Source: Alphaproteobacteria bacterium (lineage in GTDB: Bacteria > Pseudomonadota > Alphaproteobacteria > Sphingomonadales > Sphingomonadaceae). From it: a stretch of DNA of 35,362 bases. Shown piece after piece: positions 1-6,909 of the stretch. How positions within the stretch are numbered: position 1 is the stretch's first letter; the number at the start of each line of letters is the position of its first letter. The stretch spans positions 1-35,362 of the forward strand of contig QBLU01000039.1 of assembly GCA_003241875.1 (NCBI GenBank). Reading direction: 5' to 3'. A program made the position numbers and the translations under genes. The notes under the pieces were generated by a model. That model worked only from the letters and a program-made list of their open reading frames with translations, was not told the DNA's origin and did no database searches.

Positions 1-9
1 TCCCCCCGG

Positions 10-32
10 CCCCCTCCCTTGCAGGGAGGGGG
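10..32 (-). terminator. Terminator-like hairpin downstream of serC
   Basis: A perfect 10-bp inverted repeat (10-19 with 23-32) with a 3-base loop lies 7 bases beyond the serC stop. It is very GC-rich. No T-tract follows on the minus strand, so it is either a weak intrinsic terminator or a 3'-end stabilising hairpin. Confidence 0.5.
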
Positions 33-39
33 AGAAGGG

Positions 40-1161
40 TCAGGCGGTGACTTCGGCGTGGGCCCAGTCGAGCCAGTGGGTCAGCGCCTCGATGTCGCTG
101 GTATCGACGGTGGCGCCGCACCAGATGCGCAGGCCTGGAGGGGCGTCGCGATAGGCGCCGATGTCATAGGCGGCACCTTCCTTTTCGAGCAGCGACACCA
201 TCGCCTTGACCTGATCCTCCGACGTGCCGGGCAGGGTCAGGCAGACGCTGGTGTTCGACCGCGTCTCGGGCGCCTTGGCGAGGTGCTCGACCCAAGGCGT
301 CGCCTCGACCCAGCGCGCCAGCGCCTGGGCGTTGCCGTCGGCGCGGGCCATCAGTTCGGGCAAGCCGCCGATGTGCTTCGACCATAGCAGCGCGTCGACG
401 TAATCCTCGACCGCCAGCATCGACGGCGTGTTGATCGTCTCGCCGCTGAAGATGCCTTCGATCAGCTTGCCCTTGGACGTCAGGCGGAAGATCTTGGGCA
501 GCGGCCAGGCCGGGGTGTAGCTTTCGAGGCGTTCTACGGCACGCGGGCCGAGGATCAGCACGCCATGGCCGCCTTCGCCGCCCAGCACCTTTTGCCAGGA
601 GTAGGTCAGCACATCGACCTTGTCCCAGGGGATGTCCTGAGCGAACACGCCGGAGGTGGCATCGACGAGGTTGAGGCCCTCGCGGTCATCGCGGATCCAG
701 TCGCCGTTAGGAACGCGGACTCCCGACGTGGTGCCGTTCCAGGTGAAGCAGATGTCGCGGCTCTGGTCGATGCGGGTCAGGTCGGGCAGCTCGCCATAGG
801 GGGCGGTGACGACATCGGCGTCGAGCTTCAACTGCTTGACGGCATCGGTGACCCAGCCCTCGCCGAAGCTTTCCCAGGCCAGCATCGTGACCGGGCGAGC
901 GCCGAGCAGGCTCCACATCGCCATTTCATAGGCGCCGGTGTCGGACGCGGGAACGATGCCGATGCGGTGCGTCGACGGCACGTTGAGGATTTCGCGGGTC
1001 AGGTCGATGGCGAGCTTGAGGCGCGCCTTGCCGATCTTGGACCGGTGCGACCGGCCGAGCGAATCGGTTGGAAGGTCTGATGCGGCCCAGCCGGGGCGCT
1101 TGGCACAAGGGCCGGACGAAAAATGCGGACGCGCCGGGGGCGCGGTAGGACGTGCAGTCAT
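40..1161 (-). CDS. serC: Phosphoserine aminotransferase, alphaproteobacterial type
   Basis: PLP-dependent enzyme of the second step of serine synthesis: it transaminates 3-phosphohydroxypyruvate with glutamate to give O-phosphoserine. Homologues also serve pyridoxal phosphate synthesis. The 373-residue protein matches the alphaproteobacterial SerC family. It starts with a disordered Thr/Pro/Ala stretch followed by the conserved [13 protein letters not shown] block. The PLP lysine is K191 in [14 protein letters not shown], and the cofactor-binding Asp lies in NLVDATSGV (about residue 167). The ATG is preceded by an AAGGAG ribosome site sitting inside a small hairpin. The gene has its own promoter and a structured leader in the 103-base gap behind the hibernation-factor gene. 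serA, the usual downstream partner, would lie outside the window. Confidence 0.96.
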   Translation of the reverse strand: MTARPTAPPARPHFSSGPCAKRPGWAASDLPTDSLGRSHRSKIGKARLKLAIDLTREILNVPSTHRIGIVPASDTGAYEMAMWSLLGARPVTMLAWESFGEGWVTDAVKQLKLDADVVTAPYGELPDLTRIDQSRDICFTWNGTTSGVRVPNGDWIRDDREGLNLVDATSGVFAQDIPWDKVDVLTYSWQKVLGGEGGHGVLILGPRAVERLESYTPAWPLPKIFRLTSKGKLIEGIFSGETINTPSMLAVEDYVDALLWSKHIGGLPELMARADGNAQALARWVEATPWVEHLAKAPETRSNTSVCLTLPGTSEDQVKAMVSLLEKEGAAYDIGAYRDAPPGLRIWCGATVDTSDIEALTHWLDWAHAEVTA

Positions 1162-1210
1162 ATTCTCTCCTTACAGAGAGCTCGCGCGGCGTTGGGACCG
1201 CGTGGCCCGC
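1162..1210 (-). ncRNA. Candidate serC-type leader RNA (cis-regulatory)
   Basis: Two consecutive hairpins precede serC. The first has a 5-bp stem (1185-1189 with 1198-1202) closing an eight-base loop TCCCAACG on the minus strand. The second (1165-1180) pairs CTCTC with GAGAG and holds the AAGGAG ribosome site partly in its loop and partly in its 3' arm. A two-hairpin leader with the ribosome site buried in the second hairpin, directly upstream of serC in an alphaproteobacterium, fits the known serC RNA motif, whose ligand has not been established as far as I know. The assignment is from memory of that motif's layout; a covariance-model search would settle it. Confidence 0.62.
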
Positions 1211-1215
1211 CGCCG

Positions 1216-1243
1216 CTCATAGGCGGCTTTTGGCGGGGGTCAA
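1216..1243 (-). promoter_or_regulatory. Predicted sigma-70-type promoter of serC
   Basis: On the minus strand TTGACC (1243-1238) and TATGAG (1221-1216) are separated by 16 bases. A start site about 7 bases on would place the 5' end of the transcript at the base of the leader structure. The close fit of both hexamers and the position support it; no experimental evidence. Confidence 0.55.
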
Positions 1244-1264
1244 GCGAATGTAAGGAGCGGCGGG

Positions 1265-1588
1265 TCAGTGGCCCTTGCGTGAGGTCAGCTTGCCGAAGGT
1301 CCGTTCGAGCGCGACGAGGACCTTTGATGTCGCCCCGGCCAGGGCCTGCGGGACGGTGCCGGCGGCATCGGTGACGGTGAGGGGGCCAAGGCCATTGGGG
1401 CGGACCTCGATCGTGCACTGCTTGTCGTCACCGACGTTGCTGGCGGCGTTGACGTCGCGCAGGTGGACTTCCACCCGGGTCAGGCGATCTTCATAGCGCG
1501 AGAGGCGTTCGCGCAGGTTCGCTTCGATGTCGGCAATGAAGCCTTCACCCGCGTTGATATTGTTGTCGGAATTGATCTGGACGAGCAT
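1265..1588 (-). CDS. HPF/RaiA-family ribosome hibernation factor (short form)
   Basis: A 107-residue protein opening MLVQINSDNNI, typical of the S30AE / sigma-54-modulation family. These proteins bind the decoding region of the 30S subunit and inactivate ribosomes in stationary phase or starvation. The central IEANLRERLSRYEDRLTRVEVHLRDVN is the family's helix followed by a strand. It lacks the C-terminal dimerisation domain of long HPF, so it is a short-form protein. Its ATG overlaps the stop of the preceding 36-residue ORF in a TGATG arrangement, indicating translational coupling. serC follows after 103 bases but has its own promoter. The exact subtype (HPF or YfiA-like) cannot be decided here, so no symbol is given. 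Confidence 0.85.
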   Translation of the reverse strand: MLVQINSDNNINAGEGFIADIEANLRERLSRYEDRLTRVEVHLRDVNAASNVGDDKQCTIEVRPNGLGPLTVTDAAGTVPQALAGATSKVLVALERTFGKLTSRKGH

Positions 1589-1698
1589 CAGCTTTTCGCC
1601 TTTTCTTTGTTGATTGGGGCCGGTGCGGCGTCTGCCTGCGCCAGCTGCCGCTGTTCCGCCCGGCGGGCATTGTTGTGGACCGTTTTCCAGCGCCGCAT
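1588..1698 (-). CDS. Small hypothetical protein (36 aa) coupled to the hibernation factor
   Basis: A short reading frame, rich in Arg, Ala, Gln and Lys (MRRWKTVHNNARRAEQRQ at its start), highly charged and probably helical. Support for translation: an AAGGAA ribosome site about 8 bases before the ATG, a start one base past the previous gene's stop, and a TGATG overlap with the following hibernation-factor start. It resembles small basic proteins found near stress genes in alphaproteobacteria, but I do not recognise a named family. It may simply serve to couple translation of the operon. Confidence 0.5.
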   Translation of the reverse strand: MRRWKTVHNNARRAEQRQLAQADAAPAPINKEKAKS

Positions 1699-1699
1699 C

Positions 1700-1933
1700 T
1701 CAGCGTTCCTTGCGCGAGCGTTCGACGACGGGGCGATGACCCTCGGCATCGAAGGCCCCCGAGGCGGGATAATTTTCGCGCGGGGTCGACGACATGCCCT
1801 GGTCGGCGGCCGGGCTGGTGCCCTCCGCGGCCTGTTCGGCATGGGCCGGCGCCTCGGCATCGGCGCGCTGTTTGGCGGCGAGGGCGCGGGCAGCGATGTC
1901 GGCCTGGCTTTCGGGTTCCGGGGCGTCGGTCAT
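1700..1933 (-). CDS. Small hydrophilic hypothetical protein (77 aa)
   Basis: A 77-residue, Ala/Glu/Gln-rich, apparently disordered protein beginning MTDAPEPESQADIAARALAA and ending in a basic SRKER tail. The start at 1933 is chosen because AAGGAG lies 8 bases upstream; an in-frame ATG farther upstream (2017) has no such site and would run into the beta-lactamase end region. It begins a tight unit of three (this gene, the 36-residue ORF and the hibernation factor). No signal peptide or membrane segment. Family not recognised; a stress-related role is only suggested by position. Confidence 0.55.
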   Translation of the reverse strand: MTDAPEPESQADIAARALAAKQRADAEAPAHAEQAAEGTSPAADQGMSSTPRENYPASGAFDAEGHRPVVERSRKER

Positions 1934-2013
1934 GGCGGTGTCTCCTTGGTTCCGTGACATTCCGTCCATGAGTAACGGGGGATCGCCCGCGCCTGTTCCA
2001 TCCCCGGCGTGCT

Positions 2014-2889
2014 TCATCCGGTCACGGCACGGGTGATCGCAGCGGCGAGCATGGCGTGTGCGGAATAGATTTTGTCGGATGCGGCGGTGCCGCCATTGGC
2101 GAAACTGGCGATGAAGAGCGGCCCGGCAGCGGCGCGGTCGGGCCAGACGATGGCGATGTCGTTGACGCTGCCATGGCCACCGGTGCCGGTCTTGTCACCG
2201 ACCTTCCAGCCCGGCGGCAGTCCGGCGCGCAGCCGGGTGCCGCCGGTGGTGTTGGCGACCAGCCAGGCGGTAAGCCGGTCGCGGCTGGCAGGGCTGAGGA
2301 TACGGCCGAGCAGCAGGTGTTCCCAGGTGGCGACGATGGCATCGGGGCTGGTGGTGTCGCGCGGATCGCCGGGCAGGGCCTCGCTCATCAGCGGCTCGAT
2401 GCGATCGAGTCGGGTCACGGGGTCGCCGATGCGGCGCAGAAAGGCGGTCAGCCCGGCGGGTCCGCCGACGGCGGCCAACAGCAGGTTGGCGGCGGTATTG
2501 TCGCTGTAGATGATCGTCGCTTCCGCCAGTTCGGCGACTGTCGCGGTGCCGCCGACATGCTGTTTCGATACCGGCGAGACATCGAGGATATCGCGCGCCG
2601 CCACCGGGATGGCGCGGTCGAGGCGGTCCCGGCCGCGGTCGACCTGTTCGAGGATCGCCGCCACCATCACCATCTTGAAGGTGCTGGCCATCGGAAAGCG
2701 TTCGCCGCCACGATGGCTGAAGCGGCGGCCGGTGGCGGTGTCATGGACGGCCAGGCCGATGCGCCCGCCGGTGCTGCGTTCCGCCGCCAGCACCGCGGCC
2801 TTCAGGTCGAGCGGCGCCGGTGGACGCGCCAGCGCCGGGGCGGCGGCGAGCGTGGCGGTCATCTGCACGAAGCGGCGGCGGTCGATCAT
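2014..2889 (-). CDS. bla: Class A serine beta-lactamase
   Basis: Periplasmic enzyme hydrolysing beta-lactams through an acyl-serine intermediate. All class A signatures are present in order: S69-T-F-K72 (nucleophile and general base), S129-D-N131, E165 in LDRIEPLMSE (omega loop), and K233-T-G235. The length of 291 residues is normal. The N-terminus MIDRRRFVQM followed by an Ala-rich stretch and a cut near ALARP looks like a Tat-type signal (twin Arg, RRxF). The start at 2889 has AGGAG 10 bases upstream; in-frame extension upstream would run through the divergent regulator and is not credible. It is transcribed divergently from an AmpR-like regulator, the standard arrangement for inducible beta-lactamases. 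Substrate spectrum cannot be read from these motifs. Confidence 0.95.
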   Translation of the reverse strand: MIDRRRFVQMTATLAAAPALARPPAPLDLKAAVLAAERSTGGRIGLAVHDTATGRRFSHRGGERFPMASTFKMVMVAAILEQVDRGRDRLDRAIPVAARDILDVSPVSKQHVGGTATVAELAEATIIYSDNTAANLLLAAVGGPAGLTAFLRRIGDPVTRLDRIEPLMSEALPGDPRDTTSPDAIVATWEHLLLGRILSPASRDRLTAWLVANTTGGTRLRAGLPPGWKVGDKTGTGGHGSVNDIAIVWPDRAAAGPLFIASFANGGTAASDKIYSAHAMLAAAITRAVTG

Positions 2890-2967
2890 CTCGGGGGGCT
2901 CCTGTTGCGGTGCCAACATTGGACCGTGCGGGGCGGGTGCCAGCAAGCGAGCATATTTCACGCCAGC

Positions 2968-2984
2968 CATTACCCAGGCTAATG
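2968..2984. promoter_or_regulatory. Predicted LysR-type operator in the bla/ampR intergenic region
   Basis: The 102-base divergent gap contains an exact inverted repeat CATTA-N7-TAATG with the T-N11-A core (T2970, A2982) bound by LysR-type regulators. It lies 7 bases before the regulator's ATG and about 80 bases upstream of the bla start. That fits autorepression of the regulator combined with activation of bla. Confidence 0.6.
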
Positions 2985-2991
2985 ACGGCGG

Positions 2992-3852
2992 ATGGACCGA
3001 CCGCAACTCCCGCTCAATGCGCTGCGTGCCTTCGAGGCGGCGGCGCGGCATCGCAACTTCACCCGCGCTGCGATCGAGCTGTGCGTCAGCCAGGCGGCGC
3101 TCAGCCACCAGATAAAGGGGCTGGAGGATCGGCTGGGGGTGCGGCTGTTCCGACGGCTGCCGCGCGGGGTCATGCTGACCGACGAAGGCGAGGCGCTGGT
3201 GCCGGTGCTGGGAGCGGCCTTCGACAGTATCGGCGCGACGCTCGACCGCTTTGTCGATGGTCGCTATCGCGTCGTGCTGGCGGTCGGGGTGGTCGGCACC
3301 TTCGCCGTCGGCTGGCTGCTGCCGCGGCTGGGCGATTTCGCCGCCCGGCACCCGGCCATCGACCTGCGGGTGATGACCAACAACAATCGCGCCGATCTCG
3401 CAGCCGAAGGCCTCGACCTGGCGATCCGATTTGGCGACGGCGACTGGCCGGGCGTGGTGGCGACGCCGATCATGGCGGCGCCGATGGTGCCGATGGCGGC
3501 ACCGCACCTCGCCGGGCAAGCGATCGAGCGCCTGCCGTTGCTGCGATCCTATCGCGCCGGCGAATGGCAGCGCTGGTTCGCCGCGGCCGGCGCGCCGTGC
3601 CCGCTGCTGCAGGGGCCGCTGTTCGATTCGGCGCTGGCATTGGCGATCGCCGCTGCCGCCGGCGCCGGCGTGGCGCTGCTGCCGGCGCCGATCTTTGCGT
3701 CGGGGTCGGTCGTGCCCGGGCTGGTGCCGCTGTCTGGGGTCAGCATCGACGTCGGCAGCTATTGGTTGACGCGAGCGCGGTTGCGGCCCGAAACTGCGGC
3801 GATGGCGGTGTTCCGGGAATGGCTGGCCGTCGCGGCGGGGGATGCGGGATGA
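2992..3852 (+). CDS. ampR: AmpR-like LysR-type transcriptional regulator
   Basis: A 286-residue LysR-family regulator. Residues 1-65 form the winged helix-turn-helix (LPLNALRAFEAAARHRNFTR, then a recognition helix around SQAALSHQIKGLE). The rest is the periplasmic-binding-like effector domain. The N-terminal wording and the stretch VMLTDEGEALVPVLGAAFDS closely follow AmpR/GcvA-group proteins. AmpR senses cell-wall fragments (anhydro-muropeptides and UDP-muramyl pentapeptide) and switches the divergent beta-lactamase gene. The ATG has no clear ribosome site; the operator-like repeat lies just in front. Its TGA overlaps the next gene's start in an ATGA junction. The AmpR assignment rests on N-terminal similarity plus divergence from bla. 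Confidence 0.88.
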   Translation: MDRPQLPLNALRAFEAAARHRNFTRAAIELCVSQAALSHQIKGLEDRLGVRLFRRLPRGVMLTDEGEALVPVLGAAFDSIGATLDRFVDGRYRVVLAVGVVGTFAVGWLLPRLGDFAARHPAIDLRVMTNNNRADLAAEGLDLAIRFGDGDWPGVVATPIMAAPMVPMAAPHLAGQAIERLPLLRSYRAGEWQRWFAAAGAPCPLLQGPLFDSALALAIAAAAGAGVALLPAPIFASGSVVPGLVPLSGVSIDVGSYWLTRARLRPETAAMAVFREWLAVAAGDAG

Positions 3853-4637
3853 TCGATTTCAACGGTCGCGTGGCGCTTGTCACCGGCGCCGGCTCGGGCA
3901 TCGGCCGGGCCTTGTCGGAAGCGCTGGCGGCGCGCGGGGCGCGGCTGTTCTGTGCCGATATCGATGGCGATGCGGCGGCGGAGACGGCGATCGGCATCGA
4001 TGGCGAGGCGCTGGCGATCGACCTTGCGGAACCCGATGCCGCGGCGACGCTGATCGACCATATTCAGTCGCGCACCGGCCGCATCGATTTCGTCGCGTCC
4101 AACGCCGGTGTCGGCTATCGCAAGCGCCTGCTGAAGGCGGACTGCGATGACCCGGCGCTGGCGCGGATGCTGGAGCTCAACATGCTGGCGCCGCTGCGCC
4201 TGGCACAGGCCTGGATGCCGCATCTTGAGGCGGGCGACAGCCGTGGTCGGCTGATGATCACCGGCAGCGAGAACTCGCTGTCGGTGCCGTTGGCGGTAAA
4301 GGGCTTCGGGCTGGGCCTTTATGCGGCGTCGAAGCACGGTGTGCTGGTGCTGGCCGAATGGCTGCGCGACGAGGTGGCCGGCGGCAACAAGCCGCTCGAT
4401 GTCCATATCCTGCTGCCGGGCGGCGTCTATACCGGGATGACCCGCGACGGGCTCGGCCCCGATCCGGCGCAATGGCCGGCGGCGATGGCGGTGATCACGC
4501 CCGAACGCTGTGCGGAGATTGCGCTTGCCGGCCTCGATGCCGGCCTGTTCCATATCCCGACGCACCGGCATCTCGCCGATGACATGGCACCGCGACATGC
4601 AGCGATCGCCGATGCCGCCCGGGTGCTCGGGCTCTAG
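3849..4637 (+). CDS. SDR-family NAD(P)-dependent oxidoreductase
   Basis: A classical short-chain dehydrogenase/reductase of 262 residues. The cofactor motif TGAGSGIG is at 12-19, N111 is in the ELN block, and the triad is S140, Y158 and K162 (YAASK). It probably oxidises or reduces a small alcohol/ketone in the cytosol; the substrate is not evident. D37 after the second strand (CADIDG) suggests NAD(H) rather than NADP(H), an inference from the usual rule. The start overlaps the regulator's stop by 4 bases, so the two are co-translated. No other link to beta-lactam resistance is visible. Confidence 0.9.
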   Translation: MIDFNGRVALVTGAGSGIGRALSEALAARGARLFCADIDGDAAAETAIGIDGEALAIDLAEPDAAATLIDHIQSRTGRIDFVASNAGVGYRKRLLKADCDDPALARMLELNMLAPLRLAQAWMPHLEAGDSRGRLMITGSENSLSVPLAVKGFGLGLYAASKHGVLVLAEWLRDEVAGGNKPLDVHILLPGGVYTGMTRDGLGPDPAQWPAAMAVITPERCAEIALAGLDAGLFHIPTHRHLADDMAPRHAAIADAARVLGL

Positions 4638-4733
4638 CGGTCGACACCGCCAGAGCCCTTGTAAGCACTTGAACGCTACGCAACTCGTTACTGCAGTCTT
4701 AACGACTGTGCGACCATAACACCTGAACGGCGG
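4638..4733. other. Convergent intergenic gap SDR / rnd with a weak hairpin
   Basis: A 96-base gap between convergent genes. A 6-bp inverted repeat, ACCTGA (4721-4726) with TCAGGT (4734-4739), overlaps the last codons of rnd. It could act as a weak terminator for both genes. Nothing else is seen. Confidence 0.3.
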
Positions 4734-5948
4734 TCAGGTTCCGAAGTCGGCGCGCATTTCGTCGGGCACCGGAATCGCCTCGGCGCTGCTGACGCGAGTC
4801 ATGGTCAGCTTGCCGTCCTTGACCACAAAGCCCAGCTGCCCTTCGACCAGCGCCAGCGCATCGGCGCCGAACACATCGCGGCGCCAGCTTTCGAGCACCG
4901 GCAGTCCGGTCGCGACCCCGGCGGCGAGCGCATCGATATCGTCGCCGCGCACGATCAGCTTGGGGGCGACGCCGGTTTCCTTGGAGCGGATCTTGAGCAG
5001 CAGCTTGAGCAGGTCGGCGATCAGCGCGCCTTCGGACGACAGCCCGGGCCGCTGCGGCTCGCGCGCCGGCATTTCCTCGGGCGGCAACGGCTCGGCGTCC
5101 TGAAGTGCGCGGATCAGCCGGTCACCGATGGCGTTCGACGCCCAGGCCATGCTGAGCCCGCGGACCTTGGCCAGATCGGCCTGGCTGCGCGGCGGCGAGC
5201 CGGCGAGATCACCGAGCGTTTCGTCCTTGACGATGCGGCCGCGCGGCACGTCCTTGTCCTGCGCCTCGAGTTCCCGCCAGCGCGCCAACGCCTTCAACCG
5301 GCCGAGGACGTCGGCCTTGCGCGACGGCAGGCGCAGCCGCAGCCAGGCCTTTTCGGGATCATTGGCATAAGTGGCGGGATCGCAGGCGCGGGCCATTTCG
5401 TCGTCGAGCCAGGCCCCGCGGCCGGTGCGCCGCAGCTTGTCGACCATCTTGGGAAACAGCGTCGCCAGATGGGTGACGTCGCCGATGGCATATTCGAGCT
5501 GGCGGTCATTAAGCGGCCGGCGCGCCCAATCGGTGAAGCGCGCGCCCTTGTCGACCTGATGGCCGAGATAGGCGGCAACGAGATTGGTATAGCCGATCTG
5601 TTCGCCGAGCCCCAAGGCCATGGCGGCGATCTGGGTATCGAACAGCGGCGCCGGCGTCTTGCCGGTCAGGTTGTAGATGATCTCCAGGTCCTGGCCGCCG
5701 GCGTGGAAGACCTTGAGCACCTCGTCCTCGACGAGCAGCTTCAGCAGCGGCGCGAGATCGATGCCGGGGGCCTTGGGGTCGACGGCCGCGGCTTCGGTGG
5801 GGGACGCGACCTGAACCAGGCACAAGTCCGGGTAATAGGTGCTTTCGCGCATGAATTCGGTATCGACAGTGACGAAGTCGGCCTGGGCAAGGCGTTCGCA
5901 CAAGGCGGTTAGCGTTTCGGTGTCGGTGACCAGCGGATGAATGAGCAT
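4734..5948 (-). CDS. rnd: Ribonuclease D
   Basis: 3'-5' exoribonuclease of the DEDD superfamily that trims tRNA precursors and other small RNAs. The 404-residue product has the DEDDy motifs: Exo I VDTEF (D29, E31), Exo II in FHAGGQDLEIIYNL, and Exo III Y-A-I-G-D (YAIGDVTHL). An HRDC-type helical domain follows (around RWRELEAQDKDVPRGRIVKD) with a C-terminal region typical of alphaproteobacterial RNase D. The start at 5948 gives the normal N-terminus MLIHPLVTDTETL; the open frame extends 45 codons further upstream but that part is Pro/Arg-rich and unlike the family. Single-gene unit. Confidence 0.93.
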   Translation of the reverse strand: MLIHPLVTDTETLTALCERLAQADFVTVDTEFMRESTYYPDLCLVQVASPTEAAAVDPKAPGIDLAPLLKLLVEDEVLKVFHAGGQDLEIIYNLTGKTPAPLFDTQIAAMALGLGEQIGYTNLVAAYLGHQVDKGARFTDWARRPLNDRQLEYAIGDVTHLATLFPKMVDKLRRTGRGAWLDDEMARACDPATYANDPEKAWLRLRLPSRKADVLGRLKALARWRELEAQDKDVPRGRIVKDETLGDLAGSPPRSQADLAKVRGLSMAWASNAIGDRLIRALQDAEPLPPEEMPAREPQRPGLSSEGALIADLLKLLLKIRSKETGVAPKLIVRGDDIDALAAGVATGLPVLESWRRDVFGADALALVEGQLGFVVKDGKLTMTRVSSAEAIPVPDEMRADFGT

Positions 5949-6128
5949 GGCATCGCATAGCGCGGGTGGAGCGCGATGACAAAGGGCTGAGGCAAGGGGC
6001 GTGAGCCGACCCGGCGGCGGCCGGATGCCGCAGCTGGCAGGATGTCGGGATCGAATAAAATTGCGCACAGGGGTAACGATCATTACGGCTTAAAAACGGT
6101 CACGACGGACGCAAAGGCAACAACAACC
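5949..6128. promoter_or_regulatory. Divergent intergenic region rnd / PEP-CTERM gene
   Basis: A 180-base gap between divergent genes. The half nearer the PEP-CTERM gene (about 6045-6128) is noticeably AT-richer than its surroundings (AATAAAATTG, GGCTTAAAAACGG), as expected for its promoter and untranslated leader. I could not assign convincing -35/-10 pairs. No repeat stands out. Confidence 0.35.
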
Positions 6129-6848
6129 ATGGCAGTCTTTCGATCGTTTCTTGCGTTGGCGATGATGGCGGCTGCAGGCCCTGTCCAGGCGCGCATCGTG
6201 ACGATCATCTATTCAGGCGTATTGGCGGGTGCGCAGGATGATTCCGGCATGTTCGGTGCGCCGAATACATTGCTCACCGGGCTGCGTTATCAATCCGTTT
6301 ACCGCTTCGATACTGAAAAAATTGGGGCCACACGGACCGTGACGGCCACCGGGGAGATCCTCGAAGGGACCGGCACGGCGACACCGCTGCTCGACGCGTT
6401 TCTCACCATCAATGGGCGGTCGGTGGCGGTGTCCGGCGAGTTCCGGAGCCGCCGCATCGCATCGAATGACGCCACGGCCAGTACCGTATTTGATCTCGCG
6501 CTGGGATCTTATTCCGTCGGGTCGGTAAGTTATAACAGGCAGTTGGTCGATACGATCCAGGCCTCCACGGGCATGCTGCCCGGCACGATCGACGCGCCGT
6601 TCAACTATGATGTCATCGGCGGCGATTTCGCGAGTGGCGGATTCTTTTTCGAAGCGCGCGACATCTTTACCTTTGCAACGATCGAATCGGCGCGGGGCAG
6701 CTATGTGCCGCAATCGATCGAGGTCAGGCTCGACGCGATTTCCAACCCCGGGGTGCCGGAGCCGGCGGGCTGGGTGATGATGATTGCGGGCTTTGGGCTG
6801 GTCGGCGCTGCAATGCGGCGCCGGGCGCTGCAGGTGCCTTTAGCTTGA
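6129..6848 (+). CDS. Secreted PEPxxWA-CTERM sorting domain protein
   Basis: A 239-residue protein with a Sec signal peptide ([21 protein letters not shown], cut before RIV). The tail [20 protein letters not shown] followed by RRR is the tripartite PEP-CTERM sorting signal in its PEPxxWA form: motif, hydrophobic helix, basic end. Such proteins are processed by an exosortase and usually go to the cell surface or extracellular matrix. The middle is Thr/Ser/Gly-rich and beta-like with no recognisable catalytic domain. The start at 6129 is preferred over an upstream in-frame start because the signal peptide begins exactly there; AAAGG lies about 12 bases upstream. No exosortase gene is in the window. 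Confidence 0.85.
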   Translation: MAVFRSFLALAMMAAAGPVQARIVTIIYSGVLAGAQDDSGMFGAPNTLLTGLRYQSVYRFDTEKIGATRTVTATGEILEGTGTATPLLDAFLTINGRSVAVSGEFRSRRIASNDATASTVFDLALGSYSVGSVSYNRQLVDTIQASTGMLPGTIDAPFNYDVIGGDFASGGFFFEARDIFTFATIESARGSYVPQSIEVRLDAISNPGVPEPAGWVMMIAGFGLVGAAMRRRALQVPLA

Positions 6849-6909
6849 CAAATCGGCCGGCGCGCGGTGTCACCCGCCGCTTGTTCCCGACACCAAGGCC
6901 GTTACCACC

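Noticed and set aside
2890-3519. Upstream extension of the beta-lactamase frame to 501 codons
   Set aside because: The extension lies opposite the regulator gene, is His/Arg-rich, and the lactamase has a proper start with ribosome site and signal peptide at 2889.
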